A DNA stretch of 60,152 bases from Ignavibacteriota bacterium (lineage in GTDB: Bacteria > Bacteroidota > Ignavibacteria > Ignavibacteriales > Melioribacteraceae), in the NCBI GenBank assembly GCA_013112585.1, contig JABFGH010000030.1:1-60152 (forward strand), read 5' to 3'. Below the pieces are notes generated by a model. The model ran no database searches and was not told the origin of the DNA. It was given only the letters and a program-made list of their open reading frames with translations. Positions 42,733-52,101 of the stretch are shown piece after piece. The stretch's first letter is position 1. Each line of letters starts with the position of its first letter. The position numbers and the translations under genes were made by a program.

Positions 42733-43167
42733 TTATTTATCTTTTGGGTCCTTGAGAAACCTGCTTTCAATTTTATATCTTTCAGAAATTTTGTCCTTCT
42801 CTTCTTCAATTGTATTATCGGAAGAGACCTCCGAATTTGTTAGCCCGCTATTATCATTCTTCGATTTTAATTCATCACTTATTATTTCATCAGCTTTTTC
42901 ATCGGGCTGTTCATTTTTTTCTACTTCGGTTTTTACCTCTTTAATTTCAACTACTTTTGTAACATGCTCAATCTTTTTAAGTACAACCGGAGTTAAAAAC
43001 TCAAATTCATTTTTGGAGGATTGCTTTTCTAATAGCTCTTCTTTTACATTCTTCTTTTTTCTTAAAAAAACAACAGCAGTAAATGAAAATATTATTGCAG
43101 AAATTGCAGCAATACTAATCATCACTCCAATCAGATAAAAAATATTTTCATTAAAAATTTTTTCCAT
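42733..43167 (-). CDS. Small membrane protein with charged C-terminal tail
   Basis: The 144-residue product has one membrane segment near its start (FYLIGVMISIAAISAIIFSFTA). The tail is mostly acidic and lysine-rich (KVVEIKEVKTEVEKNEQPDEK), disordered or coiled. It directly abuts the glycosyltransferase-like gene (stop at 43168). An antisense frame of similar length lies opposite, but the minus-strand protein fits the operon. It may be a scaffold for the membrane complex; no homologue is recognised. Confidence 0.6.
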   Translation of the reverse strand: MEKIFNENIFYLIGVMISIAAISAIIFSFTAVVFLRKKKNVKEELLEKQSSKNEFEFLTPVVLKKIEHVTKVVEIKEVKTEVEKNEQPDEKADEIISDELKSKNDNSGLTNSEVSSDNTIEEEKDKISERYKIESRFLKDPKDK

Positions 43168-44517
43168 TTATTTTCTCATCGGTACATAAATCAAACTGCT
43201 GTTAAATATTTTTTTATTTGTGGTAAAAATTTTCAGTGTTAATCTTAAATAATCAGTAAACCACTTAAATAAAGTTGAATGTAAGATATACTTTGTCATG
43301 GAAAAATCAATAGCAATAGTAAAAATCGATATAAAAAAGTTTGTGATAATCAAAACTGAAGTGATGAAAAATACATATTCTAAATTATTTGAGACTATAG
43401 CAGTTAGGATAAAAATAATTGAATAGAGAATATTCAGTAATGGGATAAATGAAACTTTAAAGATTCTCCAATTGAGGCTTAACTTTTCAGAGAATTTGCC
43501 CCCCTTTAGAAAAGTATAGTTCCACTGCTTTAGTAAAACATCAAATTTTAATAAATTTATTTCAACTAATTTATTCATCCGGTTAAATAAATTATTTTTA
43601 ACAATCATTTTTATTTTAACGTTTGGGTCGTAAATAAATTTTTTGCCGCCTTTCGATTGACTTACTACAGAAGTGATAATTTTATTTATTCCCAAACTTA
43701 CAAAATTTATTTCTGCTCGCTCTTCTTTTCTAAATAAAACCATTCCATTTAAATTTATTAGAAGATCATCTGTTAAATTAAATTTTAATCCATTGAAAAT
43801 TTCGGTAAATGCGCCAAAACTAATTTTAGAATTTTTAATCTCTCTACCGATCACGCCCAGTATATTTTCATCCATTAAATGGTTTATTGCTTTTGATAGT
43901 GCTTTTTTCTCTATAACAGTATATGATTTTATTATAGCAATTATTTTTGTTGAGGCGGTTTTAATTCCAATATTCAGCAGTTCCATTTCACTCGTATTTG
44001 AACTGTAAACAAGTGAAACTTTTATTTTTGAATTTGCGTTTTTATTAATTTTTAAAATGCTTTTATCAAAGTCTGAATATTTAGTTTTGATATTTGAGAG
44101 TAAAATAAGTTCAATATTTTTGTAATCCTGCTGCAAAACTGAATTTATTGACTGCATATTTATTCGCTTATCGAAGCCTAATTTAATAATCATAGTTACC
44201 GGTGATCTATTTCTTTCAGCAGGCGATGTATGTACTTTGAGATACCCGAGGAATGAGAAGATTAGATTTTTTACCGCAATTACTGAAATACCAAATGCCC
44301 CGGTAAACAGTAGAATATTCATTAAAGTTTTATATTCCGCAAAGTTTATTTTTTGCTGATTTAAAAATAGCAGCGATAAATAAATTACTGTTACTAAAAT
44401 TAAAATTAATTTGGCAGGTAAAATCCATTTAGGATAAAACTTTATATCATCACGCTCACACTCAGCTTTAGCCGAGGCAATTTTAAGTTTTAATAAAATT
44501 GGTTTTGGAAGTTTCAT
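43168..44517 (-). CDS. Glycosyltransferase family 2-like membrane protein
   Basis: The 449-residue product begins with two membrane segments (about residues 30-90). A GT2-like region follows at about 105-250 (MIIKLGFDKRINMQSINSVLQQDYKNIELILLSN). Two or more membrane segments lie near 345-410. The nucleotide-sugar DxD motif is not obvious, and the expected acidic residue after the fourth strand seems replaced, so activity may be lost. The layout resembles polysaccharide synthases. It lies 21 bases after an outer-membrane barrel gene, consistent with exopolysaccharide synthesis or its regulation. Confidence 0.65.
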   Translation of the reverse strand: MKLPKPILLKLKIASAKAECERDDIKFYPKWILPAKLILILVTVIYLSLLFLNQQKINFAEYKTLMNILLFTGAFGISVIAVKNLIFSFLGYLKVHTSPAERNRSPVTMIIKLGFDKRINMQSINSVLQQDYKNIELILLSNIKTKYSDFDKSILKINKNANSKIKVSLVYSSNTSEMELLNIGIKTASTKIIAIIKSYTVIEKKALSKAINHLMDENILGVIGREIKNSKISFGAFTEIFNGLKFNLTDDLLINLNGMVLFRKEERAEINFVSLGINKIITSVVSQSKGGKKFIYDPNVKIKMIVKNNLFNRMNKLVEINLLKFDVLLKQWNYTFLKGGKFSEKLSLNWRIFKVSFIPLLNILYSIIFILTAIVSNNLEYVFFITSVLIITNFFISIFTIAIDFSMTKYILHSTLFKWFTDYLRLTLKIFTTNKKIFNSSLIYVPMRK

Positions 44518-44538
44518 CTAATAAGCTAAAAATAAAAT

Positions 44539-46050
44539 CTATTTAATTAAACTCCAATAAGCTGAAATGCTTAATGCACTTGAATCATAATTACCGGAGT
44601 AGCGTTTTGTTAGATTATAGTATGCGTTTAACTCAATAATCAATTTACTATAAACTGTAAAACTCATTTTTGAATTTAATTCTTTTAATGCAGAATCTTC
44701 ATTTGAAATATAACCAAATTTGCCTCCAAAATTAATCTTAACTCTACTCCTTTTAAAAATATAAATGCTGCAGTATAAACTTTGATGGCTATAGTTTTGA
44801 GGTGAGTAATAAATTGGCAATGTGTTTTCAAAATCTGAATAAAAATACTCAACACCTGCGGTAAAATACTTACCGAATCCTTTAGATATTCCAATTAAAA
44901 AATTATTGCCGTAATTTGACGGAAACTTTCTTTTAACCGATTCGAAAGCCATAACCGTATTATTTGTTTTTAGCAGTTCATAATACCCGATTAATTTAAC
45001 ACTTTTATTAAAGCTGTATTCCCCTCTTAGTCTGGCTAAGTTTACCAAAATTCTTTTACTAATTAAATGATAGGAGTTAAAAACTAAAGCAGCATCGTTT
45101 CGGGTATATGATATATTAAACTTAAATTTTGGAAAAACTTCATATTTTAACTCAACATCTGCAGTCGGACTTTTTTCATCACCTATTAAATCCTCACCAA
45201 TATTTGCCGATAGTAATAAGTTTTTAACCGGCTTAATAAATAGCGAAACCTCCGCACGTTTTATCCGCATTAATTTTTCGGGAATACGAATATGACCGCG
45301 CTGAAAATTTACCCCGAATCCTAAAATGTTATTTAATCCTACTTCTGCATTTATTCCGCCTACTAAATACTGGAACTCAACATCATCATGATAAATGTAC
45401 GTTGTAGGCACAACCTTCAATCCCTTGTGGAAATCAAATGGATTTACATTTTTAGAAGTGAAATTGCTTTTTGGTAATTTAACTGGCTTATTGTTTTCAG
45501 CTGATTTTTTCTTTTCTTTTTCATTAAATTTGCCCGCAAACAATTTGTCAACCATAATTGATAAATTTAATAAATCAGGGTCATCGGGTTTGTACTTATT
45601 TAATTTGGATAATAATCTTCCGCTATTATCAGCATCTTGTTTAATATTTATTGAATTCAGTAAATTTTGTTTTTCCAGCTCAAGTTTTGAATCCCGATAA
45701 ATTATACCCGAAATAGGCTTATAATTTTTTAAGATTTTTTGCTTAAGCGCCTCCGAACTGCTGTCAGCATTCTCACCCGGTTTAAGATAATTAATCTGTT
45801 CGTAGGCAATTGAGTAGAGACCATAATTTATTAATTGATCAATCAGCTTTATCCTTACATCATCCAAATTCGGGTTCTGCCTAAGCTGGTGCAAGTATAT
45901 TTTAACTGAATCGGATGGAGTTGAATTATCTAATAAGAATGTTGTTTTTGCTAAACCGGAATTTGGAAATGCTAAAGCATAAAATAGAATTGCGTAAATA
46001 CATGAATTGAGGGAGGAACAGAAGGATTGTTTTCCAACTTTAAACTTCAT
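44539..46050 (-). CDS. TPR-like/outer-membrane beta-barrel protein
   Basis: The product is 503 residues from the ATG at 46050, whose A is the last base of the preceding stop (TAATG). A signal peptide follows (LNSCIYAILFYALAFPNSGLAK). Residues about 45-160 look helical and TPR-like. From about 210 on there are many amphipathic strands of 10-12 residues, ending in ISAYWSLIK, typical of an outer-membrane barrel of YaiO type. This architecture often serves polysaccharide export. An in-frame TTG at 46062 is possible but has no ribosome site. Confidence 0.7.
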   Translation of the reverse strand: MKFKVGKQSFCSSLNSCIYAILFYALAFPNSGLAKTTFLLDNSTPSDSVKIYLHQLRQNPNLDDVRIKLIDQLINYGLYSIAYEQINYLKPGENADSSSEALKQKILKNYKPISGIIYRDSKLELEKQNLLNSINIKQDADNSGRLLSKLNKYKPDDPDLLNLSIMVDKLFAGKFNEKEKKKSAENNKPVKLPKSNFTSKNVNPFDFHKGLKVVPTTYIYHDDVEFQYLVGGINAEVGLNNILGFGVNFQRGHIRIPEKLMRIKRAEVSLFIKPVKNLLLSANIGEDLIGDEKSPTADVELKYEVFPKFKFNISYTRNDAALVFNSYHLISKRILVNLARLRGEYSFNKSVKLIGYYELLKTNNTVMAFESVKRKFPSNYGNNFLIGISKGFGKYFTAGVEYFYSDFENTLPIYYSPQNYSHQSLYCSIYIFKRSRVKINFGGKFGYISNEDSALKELNSKMSFTVYSKLIIELNAYYNLTKRYSGNYDSSALSISAYWSLIK

Positions 46051-47363
46051 TAACTGAGGCAATCAATTAGTGGAGTAAAACTATTATTTAAATTTGTTTC
46101 TTCGTTTAATAATGATTCAATCATATCTGTTGAATTTTCAAATGAATTATCAGGTTCAATTACTTGCATACTAATCTGATCGAGCGAACTGCTTGGAAAA
46201 TCTTTTTTAGAATCAGTAAGCAATATATGAATTCTTTCTGTTAAATCTTTAATCATTTCTTTGCTGCTTCTAACAATTAAAACTAAAACCTTATTATCAA
46301 CAATGCAAATTTTATCTTTTTTATCCGTAGCTGAAATAATTGTATTTCTGAACTGCTCCTGTGAAATTTGAGCTTCGCCATCTTCCTTGCTCAGGTTAAA
46401 GCAAATTAAATGATATTTTTGTTTCGTGGCTTTATACAAGGCTATATGAGTATTAAGTATTAGTAAAAAATCATTGTACTCATAAATATTTGAAAACGAA
46501 AACTCTTCAGTTTCAATTTCTTTTTGTCTCTCTGATTTTAATTCTAATGAATTTATTGCGGCATCAATCACTTTATTTTTCGTCTCGGGTTGAGGTTCAT
46601 AAATTTTAATTCTTTGCGAGGCGGGTGAACTTTTACCCTCCATAATTTCATCAATGGCGGATTTTACAGTCAAACCTTTCTGATAATCAAACGTGTATTC
46701 AGCCGTAAACCCGCCTTGAATATGACCGACATTTGGTTTGATTGTTACTATTCCGGATGTTAGGTCATTTTTAAACCTATCTGCACTATCATCAAAATTT
46801 ATTACACCGGTAAAGCAGCGGCTAATTTTTTGTAATGATTCCTTAGCTTCGTTATTACCATTATTTTCTGCAATAAATAAACTTGTAATATCATATTCTT
46901 CAAGTGCTTCCAGCATCTCGGTAAATTTTTGCCGCAGCAGCTCTACATTTTGATATCTTAAAAATTCTGTTATTTCATCAAAAATTAAAAACTTTGGTTT
47001 GAATTTTTTTATTAAATCTCTAATGTCATATAAATATTCTACAAGATATTCATCAATTGATTCGGCAGTAATATTTTGAGGAACGGATAAAACCCTTACT
47101 AAAGTTGTATTTCCCTCTCCTAATTTTCTTTGCAAATCGAAATTAATTGTTGAAGCCTGAATAAATAAATCTTTTGATCTTAAATTAGAAAAGTATAAAC
47201 ACTTACCCTTTTGATTGGATTCTTTGAGGAAATTAAGTGCGAATAAGCTTTTTGCAGAGTTTTTTGAGCCAATAACTAAATAGCTTCCGCCTTGATATAC
47301 CCCACCCCAATTTTTATCGATAAAGTTAAAACCGGATGGAATTAATTTGACTGAATTTACCAT
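46050..47363 (-). CDS. KaiC/RecA-like ATPase domain protein
   Basis: The 437-residue product begins with a KaiC-type domain: IPSGFNFIDKNWGGVYQGGSYLVIGSKNSAKSLFALNFL. The Walker A (GSKNSAKS) lacks the glycine before the lysine. Walker B is PKFLIFDEITEFL at about residues 121-133. Residues 250-420 are acidic and less conserved. It may bind nucleotide and regulate the membrane genes after it. It is the first of four genes with overlapping or close spacing. No membrane segment is present. Confidence 0.75.
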   Translation of the reverse strand: MVNSVKLIPSGFNFIDKNWGGVYQGGSYLVIGSKNSAKSLFALNFLKESNQKGKCLYFSNLRSKDLFIQASTINFDLQRKLGEGNTTLVRVLSVPQNITAESIDEYLVEYLYDIRDLIKKFKPKFLIFDEITEFLRYQNVELLRQKFTEMLEALEEYDITSLFIAENNGNNEAKESLQKISRCFTGVINFDDSADRFKNDLTSGIVTIKPNVGHIQGGFTAEYTFDYQKGLTVKSAIDEIMEGKSSPASQRIKIYEPQPETKNKVIDAAINSLELKSERQKEIETEEFSFSNIYEYNDFLLILNTHIALYKATKQKYHLICFNLSKEDGEAQISQEQFRNTIISATDKKDKICIVDNKVLVLIVRSSKEMIKDLTERIHILLTDSKKDFPSSSLDQISMQVIEPDNSFENSTDMIESLLNEETNLNNSFTPLIDCLS

Positions 47364-47850
47364 TAATTGCGTATTCCGAACATTAGATTTTCATTAGAAA
47401 CAGATGATTTCAATAATCATGCCCTACCACTTTTTATTAAAAAAAATAATATTTAACTGGAATAGGAAATAAAACGATTGATAAATTAAAAAATCAATTT
47501 GTAAACAATTTATTTATTTTTTAAATCAAATTAAAGAGTTAGAAAATTTTATTGAGAGAATTTATGAAAATGGTAGATTGGATTATTTCTTTTTATCTCA
47601 TTTTTGCAACATTTATATAAATAAAGTTTTGAACATGTTTCTGTAAACTTTAATTTCAATGACATTGCTTTCAAATAACTAATCGGTTTAGGTTAAGTAT
47701 TAAAAATTAAAAAAACATTTTTTTTGATTTATATAAAATTTTAATGAATATGAAATACTTTGACATCAAAATAAAATGCTTCTAAAAGAAACATAATTTC
47801 AAAATGAGCCAGGAATAAAGATTTAGAAGTGTTTTAAATGGACATCATAT
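47364..47850. other. Gene-free intergenic region upstream of the KaiC-like operon
   Basis: About 490 bases of very AT-rich sequence lie between the fatty-acid hydroxylase stop and the KaiC-like start. I see no open frame of useful length, RNA gene or clear hairpin. It presumably holds the promoter of the KaiC-like operon. Confidence 0.6.
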
Positions 47851-48474
47851 CTATTTCTTTTTTGGGTAAGTGGTTCCAAAAATATGATCCCAAAACGGCA
47901 TGCTTACGCCAAACCCCAAATTATCATGTTTGTAATGGTGCAGCATATGATGATTTTTTATTGCAAGCCAGAATTTGTTTTTCATATTAAAGTGATGAAT
48001 TGCATAATGTGTGATATCGTAAAATAAATACCCGATTAAAAATCCTGCAAAAAACGGATTAACGGAAACACCGCCAAGAATAAACAAAAACAAAAAGTAG
48101 AATAATGTCGCTAATGGTAAACTTACCGAAGGAGGCATCACCAATCTTTTTGTGTCATTAGGATAATCATGATGCACACCATGAAAAATAAAATGAATTC
48201 TTTTACCGAATTCTGTTTTTGCGGGAAAATGAAAAACAAATCTATGAAGCAGGTATTCGGTAATCGTCCAGATAAATAATCCTAAAATAAAATACCCTGC
48301 TATTGATGTTAAGGACATTCCGAATGTGAAAAATGCCCGATAGAAAAAGAAAGAAATGATAGGAATGAATACCCATAGCGGAACGGTCCAATGAACTTTT
48401 GAGAATGCCTCTAATAAATCACTCTTAAACATTCTTGCAGTTTCATCTTTATTTGAAACATAATGCTTTGCCAT
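47851..48474 (-). CDS. Fatty acid hydroxylase/sterol desaturase family protein
   Basis: The 207-residue product has the eight-plus histidines of the di-iron membrane hydroxylases: HRFVFH (about residues 66-71), HGVHH (about 88-92), HYAIHH and NHHMLHH in the last third. It has four membrane segments. It probably hydroxylates a membrane lipid's acyl chain at C2, as FA2H-like proteins do. It stands alone, 67 bases after the epimerase gene. No strong ribosome site was noted. Confidence 0.9.
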   Translation of the reverse strand: MAKHYVSNKDETARMFKSDLLEAFSKVHWTVPLWVFIPIISFFFYRAFFTFGMSLTSIAGYFILGLFIWTITEYLLHRFVFHFPAKTEFGKRIHFIFHGVHHDYPNDTKRLVMPPSVSLPLATLFYFLFLFILGGVSVNPFFAGFLIGYLFYDITHYAIHHFNMKNKFWLAIKNHHMLHHYKHDNLGFGVSMPFWDHIFGTTYPKKK

Positions 48475-48541
48475 TTTTTCCTCTGATTCTTAAATCTTGT
48501 TTATAAGAAAATAATCCTTTTTTAGTAATAACAAAATAGTA

Positions 48542-49681
48542 TTATTTAATTTTCTTTAAGCCAATTCCGGGTCTGTCATTTAATGTAACTTTCCCGTCAA
48601 TAACTTTCATTCCGTCAAATATGTCGTTGCCGATTAACAATGCTCCATCAAGGTCGGCAAAATCAACCATAGGCGATAAATGGGAAGCTGCAGAAATAGC
48701 GCATGAGGTTTCTGTCATACAGCCGATCATCAGTTTCATACCTAATGAATCCGCAAGGTTAAGCATCTTATGTGCTTCACGCATTCCGGTACATTTCATC
48801 AATTTTACATTAACGCCCGAGTAAACTCCGTAAGCTTTCACCACATCTGGAATTCGCTGAATAGATTCATCTGCAATTGTAGGCAGCGGACTTTTTTCGG
48901 TAAGCCATGCTATATCATCAATTTGAGTTTTGGGCATCGGCTGCTCAACAAATTTTATATTTCTTTCATTCAGCCAGTGAATCATATCAAGGGCAAACTC
49001 TTTATCGGTCCATCCTTGATTAACATCAACACATAAAGCTGTATCGGTAACGCTTCTTATCGCTTCAATCATTTGTTTATCAGTATCACGTCCAAGTTTA
49101 ACTTTTAGAATTTTAAATTCCGCAGCTTCCTTAGTTTTCTCCTTTACAACTTCTGTCGTATCAATTCCAATTGTAAATGATGTAACCGGTGTTTTCTCTT
49201 TGTCTAATCCCCATATTTTATACCATGGTTTTCCAATTAACTTGCCTACTAAATCATGCAGAGCAATGTCCACAGAGGCTTTGGCAGCAGTGTTATTCGC
49301 ATCAACTGCATCAACGTAATCTAATATTTTTTCCATTTCAAACGGATCGTTAAACTGGCTTAAATTAACCTTGCTTAAAAATTTAGCGGCACTCTCCTGC
49401 GATTCGCCCAAATAAGGCGGCATCGAGGCTTCGCCATAGCCGATAATGCCATCGTATTCAATTTCCGTTAGCATTACCGGTGTTGTAGTTCTTGAACTTG
49501 TTGCAATTGTAAAAACGTGTTTTAGTTCTAATGTATAGGGTTTAAAAGTTAATTTCATTTTACCTGAACCTGTTTTACTTAAATAATTTTTTCCAAACAT
49601 ACTCGAAGATGAAGAAAAAGCTATTGCTGAAGTTGTTAACACTCCCGCAGATTTAATAAAATCTCTTCGCTTCTGTTTCAT
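48542..49681 (-). CDS. Dipeptide epimerase (L-Ala-D/L-Glu type), enolase superfamily
   Basis: The 379-residue product has a Tat-like leader (KRRDFIKSAGVLTTSAIAFSSS) and then the muconate-lactonizing subgroup fold. KILKVKLGRD holds the catalytic Lys pair; metal ligands are in CVDVNQGW, EQPM and ADES; the second Lys is in NVKLMKC. The family interconverts L-Ala-D-Glu and L-Ala-L-Glu from murein peptides. It overlaps the NlpC/P60 gene by four bases (ATGA), matching the ykfB-ykfC pairing of muropeptide recycling. The leader implies periplasmic export, which is unusual for this enzyme. Confidence 0.9.
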   Translation of the reverse strand: MKQKRRDFIKSAGVLTTSAIAFSSSSSMFGKNYLSKTGSGKMKLTFKPYTLELKHVFTIATSSRTTTPVMLTEIEYDGIIGYGEASMPPYLGESQESAAKFLSKVNLSQFNDPFEMEKILDYVDAVDANNTAAKASVDIALHDLVGKLIGKPWYKIWGLDKEKTPVTSFTIGIDTTEVVKEKTKEAAEFKILKVKLGRDTDKQMIEAIRSVTDTALCVDVNQGWTDKEFALDMIHWLNERNIKFVEQPMPKTQIDDIAWLTEKSPLPTIADESIQRIPDVVKAYGVYSGVNVKLMKCTGMREAHKMLNLADSLGMKLMIGCMTETSCAISAASHLSPMVDFADLDGALLIGNDIFDGMKVIDGKVTLNDRPGIGLKKIK

Positions 49682-50874
49682 AAATTATCTCCATTATAAA
49701 AGTTGTTTGTCTTTAATGTAGTAATACCGTTTTTATTTATTGATGTTAAAATTCTTTTTGCACGTATAAAATTATCAAATCTGTATTGACTAAAATTTGG
49801 TTTGGATTTATCTAAACTGTTCACTTTAACCATCCCTGAAGCATGAATAAAATCTCCATCACCTATATAAATTCCAACGTGAGTAATTCTTTCTTTTTTC
49901 TCTTTAGTTTTTTTAGTTCCAAAAAATAATAAATCTCCCGGTTGAAGATTATCAAAACCATTTTTGGTATCAACCAACTCACCGGTATGCACTTGCTGCG
50001 ATGCATCACGCGGCAGAACAACTCCGCTCATATAATAAACAGTTTTAGTGAAGCCGCTGCAATCCATACCTTTTGTTGAAGTTCCGCCCCATAGATAGGG
50101 AATCCCCATAAATGAATGTGCTCTTTCAAGTATTTTCTTTTTACCCGGTTTTGTTATTTTCAACCATTCACTATAATCCATTACAAATTCTTTTTCAACA
50201 AATGCTATTCTGCCGTCGGGGTAGCTTACTTCTACAAAATCTTCATGGGTCTGCTTAAGTTTAAGTAGATTTCCTAATGCTAAATCGGAAACTCTTTGTG
50301 AATTTTTATCGGGTTTGTTATAGGAGAAACCGTAATCTTTAATGTAAATCACCTTCTCTGCATTTAACCATTCATCAACTTGAGATTTGTTCACTCTAAA
50401 AAGTCCGTCATCATCCATCCATGCTAAATACATATCGGGCGTTTGAACATAATAAAAACCAGCCCGCTTTTTGTAAATTTTAAGCACAGTGCCTAAAAGC
50501 GTTTGTGTTGCTAACTCAGCCGGGTGACCCGGTTTGGAGCGCATATTAGCAACTGATAGATTAACGATTCCGTAATTTTCTTCACCAAGTGATTTTGCAG
50601 GGAGTAGTTCTACTTTATTCATAACTTTTTTATTTTTTTTAATTTTACTTGTCAATTTATCAAAGGCACGGGGCAGATTTGTTTCGCCGACTAAAACATA
50701 ATCATCCCCTTCTTTTTTAACCTCAACATCCCACAGCGCTACTCGCTTATCGGGAGCATACTCACTTTTTAATTTTGAAATTAATGTATTTAGGTTTTCA
50801 AGAATAACATTTTCTTGTGCATTTATTTGAAGTGAAAACATTAGTATTAGTGTTATAGCTGCTATTTTTTTCAT
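49678..50874 (-). CDS. NlpC/P60 peptidase with SH3-like domains
   Basis: The 398-residue product has a signal peptide (KKIAAITLILMFSLQINAQ) and bacterial SH3-like segments at about residues 105-240 (VANMRSKPGHPAE). A C-terminal NlpC/P60 domain starts at about 255: GIPYLWGGTSTKGMDCSGF has the catalytic Cys, and ITHVGIYIGDGDFIHASG has the His. This layout matches gamma-D-glutamyl-L-diamino-acid endopeptidases of the YkfC type. It trims murein peptides that the epimerase gene, overlapping by four bases, then processes. It should act in the periplasm. Confidence 0.92.
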   Translation of the reverse strand: MKKIAAITLILMFSLQINAQENVILENLNTLISKLKSEYAPDKRVALWDVEVKKEGDDYVLVGETNLPRAFDKLTSKIKKNKKVMNKVELLPAKSLGEENYGIVNLSVANMRSKPGHPAELATQTLLGTVLKIYKKRAGFYYVQTPDMYLAWMDDDGLFRVNKSQVDEWLNAEKVIYIKDYGFSYNKPDKNSQRVSDLALGNLLKLKQTHEDFVEVSYPDGRIAFVEKEFVMDYSEWLKITKPGKKKILERAHSFMGIPYLWGGTSTKGMDCSGFTKTVYYMSGVVLPRDASQQVHTGELVDTKNGFDNLQPGDLLFFGTKKTKEKKERITHVGIYIGDGDFIHASGMVKVNSLDKSKPNFSQYRFDNFIRAKRILTSINKNGITTLKTNNFYNGDNL

Positions 50875-51006
50875 ATCAGATTACTTGTTTTTTAATTATG
50901 CAATTTAATAAAAGTATAACAATTAATTTAAAACAGTCCGGTTAAATTGTTTAATCATAATAACAGATTGGGTAAAGGTGAAAAGTGAAAGGGCAAAAGT
51001 GAAAAG

Positions 51007-51033
51007 TTAGGAGTTAGGAGTTAGGAGTTAGGG
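51007..51033. repeat. Tandem TTAGGAG repeat
   Basis: Three perfect TTAGGAG units and a partial fourth lie head to tail in the 50875-51169 gap between the NlpC/P60 start and the fmt stop. Length may vary between strains by slippage. Confidence 0.7.
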
Positions 51034-51068
51034 CAAAAATATTAAAATATTCTTCACAATATTCTCCA

Positions 51069-51168
51069 TCTTTCAATCCTACCTCCGGTAGGCAGGCTTT
51101 CAATATTGTAATCTTTCAATCTTGTAATCTTATAATCTTTCAATCTTTCAATCTTGTAATCTTGTAAT
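51069..51168. repeat. Imperfect TTNNAATC tandem repeat ending at the fmt stop
   Basis: About ten imperfect 8-base units (CTTTCAAT, CTTGTAAT and variants) run from 51069 to the base just before the fmt stop codon. A GC-rich hairpin (CCTACC/GGTAGG) interrupts near 51080. The function is not apparent. Confidence 0.65.
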
Positions 51169-51169
51169 T

Positions 51170-52069
51170 CTAAACTGAATACCCTATAACAAATTGTTCT
51201 GCGCTCATCCTCTTTCTCCCTTCCGGCTGAATTTCTAAAATACAGATTGCATTTTTACCGCAGCCAACAATTAATTCTTTTTTAGTCTGTTCAAAATTAC
51301 CTGGTGTTAAATCTTGTCGATCAACAATTTTGGTTTTATAAACTTTGTATTGTTTTCCATCCTTAATAAAATATGCGCCCGGAAAAGGAGAAAGTCCCCG
51401 AACCAAATTGTGTATTGATTCAGCAGAATCATTCCAATTAATTTTACAAGTTTCCTTTGTAATTTTTGGTGCACCGGTAGCTTGGGTACTATCTTGTTCT
51501 GTTAGCGATACATTACCTGTTTCAATTATATAAACAGTATCAATTACCAAATCGGCACCTGCAATGCTCATTTTATCATGCAACGTTCCGAAGTTATCAT
51601 TTTCTTCAATTGATATTTTTTTCTGAAGAATAATATTTCCGGTATCAACCTTTTGTTTAAGAAAAAAAGTTGTTAAACCGGTTTCAGTATCTCCATTAAT
51701 TATTGCCCATTGTATTGGTGCGGCGCCCCTGTATTTAGGCAGCATTGAGCCATGCAAATTGAAAGAGCCGTTAGCAGGAAGGGTAAAAACTTTTTCGGGC
51801 AATATGCGAAATGCAACAATGATGAATAAATCTGCATTCAATTCTTTTAACCTGCTTAAAAAAATATCATCACTTAATTTTGGCGGCTGCAGAACTTCAA
51901 TATTATTATCAACCCCAAATTGCTTTACCGCACTGAACGATACTTTCCTCCCTCTTCCTCTTTCCTTATCGGGTGCGGTTACAATTGCTGCTACTTCGTG
52001 ATCACTGTTGTGCAGTTTCTGCAATGATGGAACTGCAAATTCAGGAGTTCCGAAAAAAATAATTTTCAT
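51170..52069 (-). CDS. fmt: Methionyl-tRNA formyltransferase
   Basis: The 299-residue product has the formyl-transfer core: FFGTPEFAVPSL at the start, FNLHGSMLPKYRGAAPIQWAI at about residue 103 with the key Asn-His, and a C-terminal OB-like domain with LSPFPGAYF. The product formylates Met-tRNAi for translation start. It follows def by 32 bases, the common def-fmt pairing. Length is slightly shorter than in model species but complete. Confidence 0.96.
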   Translation of the reverse strand: MKIIFFGTPEFAVPSLQKLHNSDHEVAAIVTAPDKERGRGRKVSFSAVKQFGVDNNIEVLQPPKLSDDIFLSRLKELNADLFIIVAFRILPEKVFTLPANGSFNLHGSMLPKYRGAAPIQWAIINGDTETGLTTFFLKQKVDTGNIILQKKISIEENDNFGTLHDKMSIAGADLVIDTVYIIETGNVSLTEQDSTQATGAPKITKETCKINWNDSAESIHNLVRGLSPFPGAYFIKDGKQYKVYKTKIVDRQDLTPGNFEQTKKELIVGCGKNAICILEIQPEGRKRMSAEQFVIGYSV

Positions 52070-52101
52070 AGCTGATTGTTTAATTTTTTTTATGAAGGAA
52101 A

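Noticed and set aside
42701-43138. A 145-codon plus-strand frame opposite the small membrane protein.
   Set aside because: It is serine- and phenylalanine-rich, typical of an antisense shadow, and the opposite strand fits the operon.
51007-51168. CRISPR-like or iteron origin near fmt.
   Set aside because: The repeats are 7-8 bases, directly adjacent and without spacers; no dnaA box cluster or initiator gene is present.
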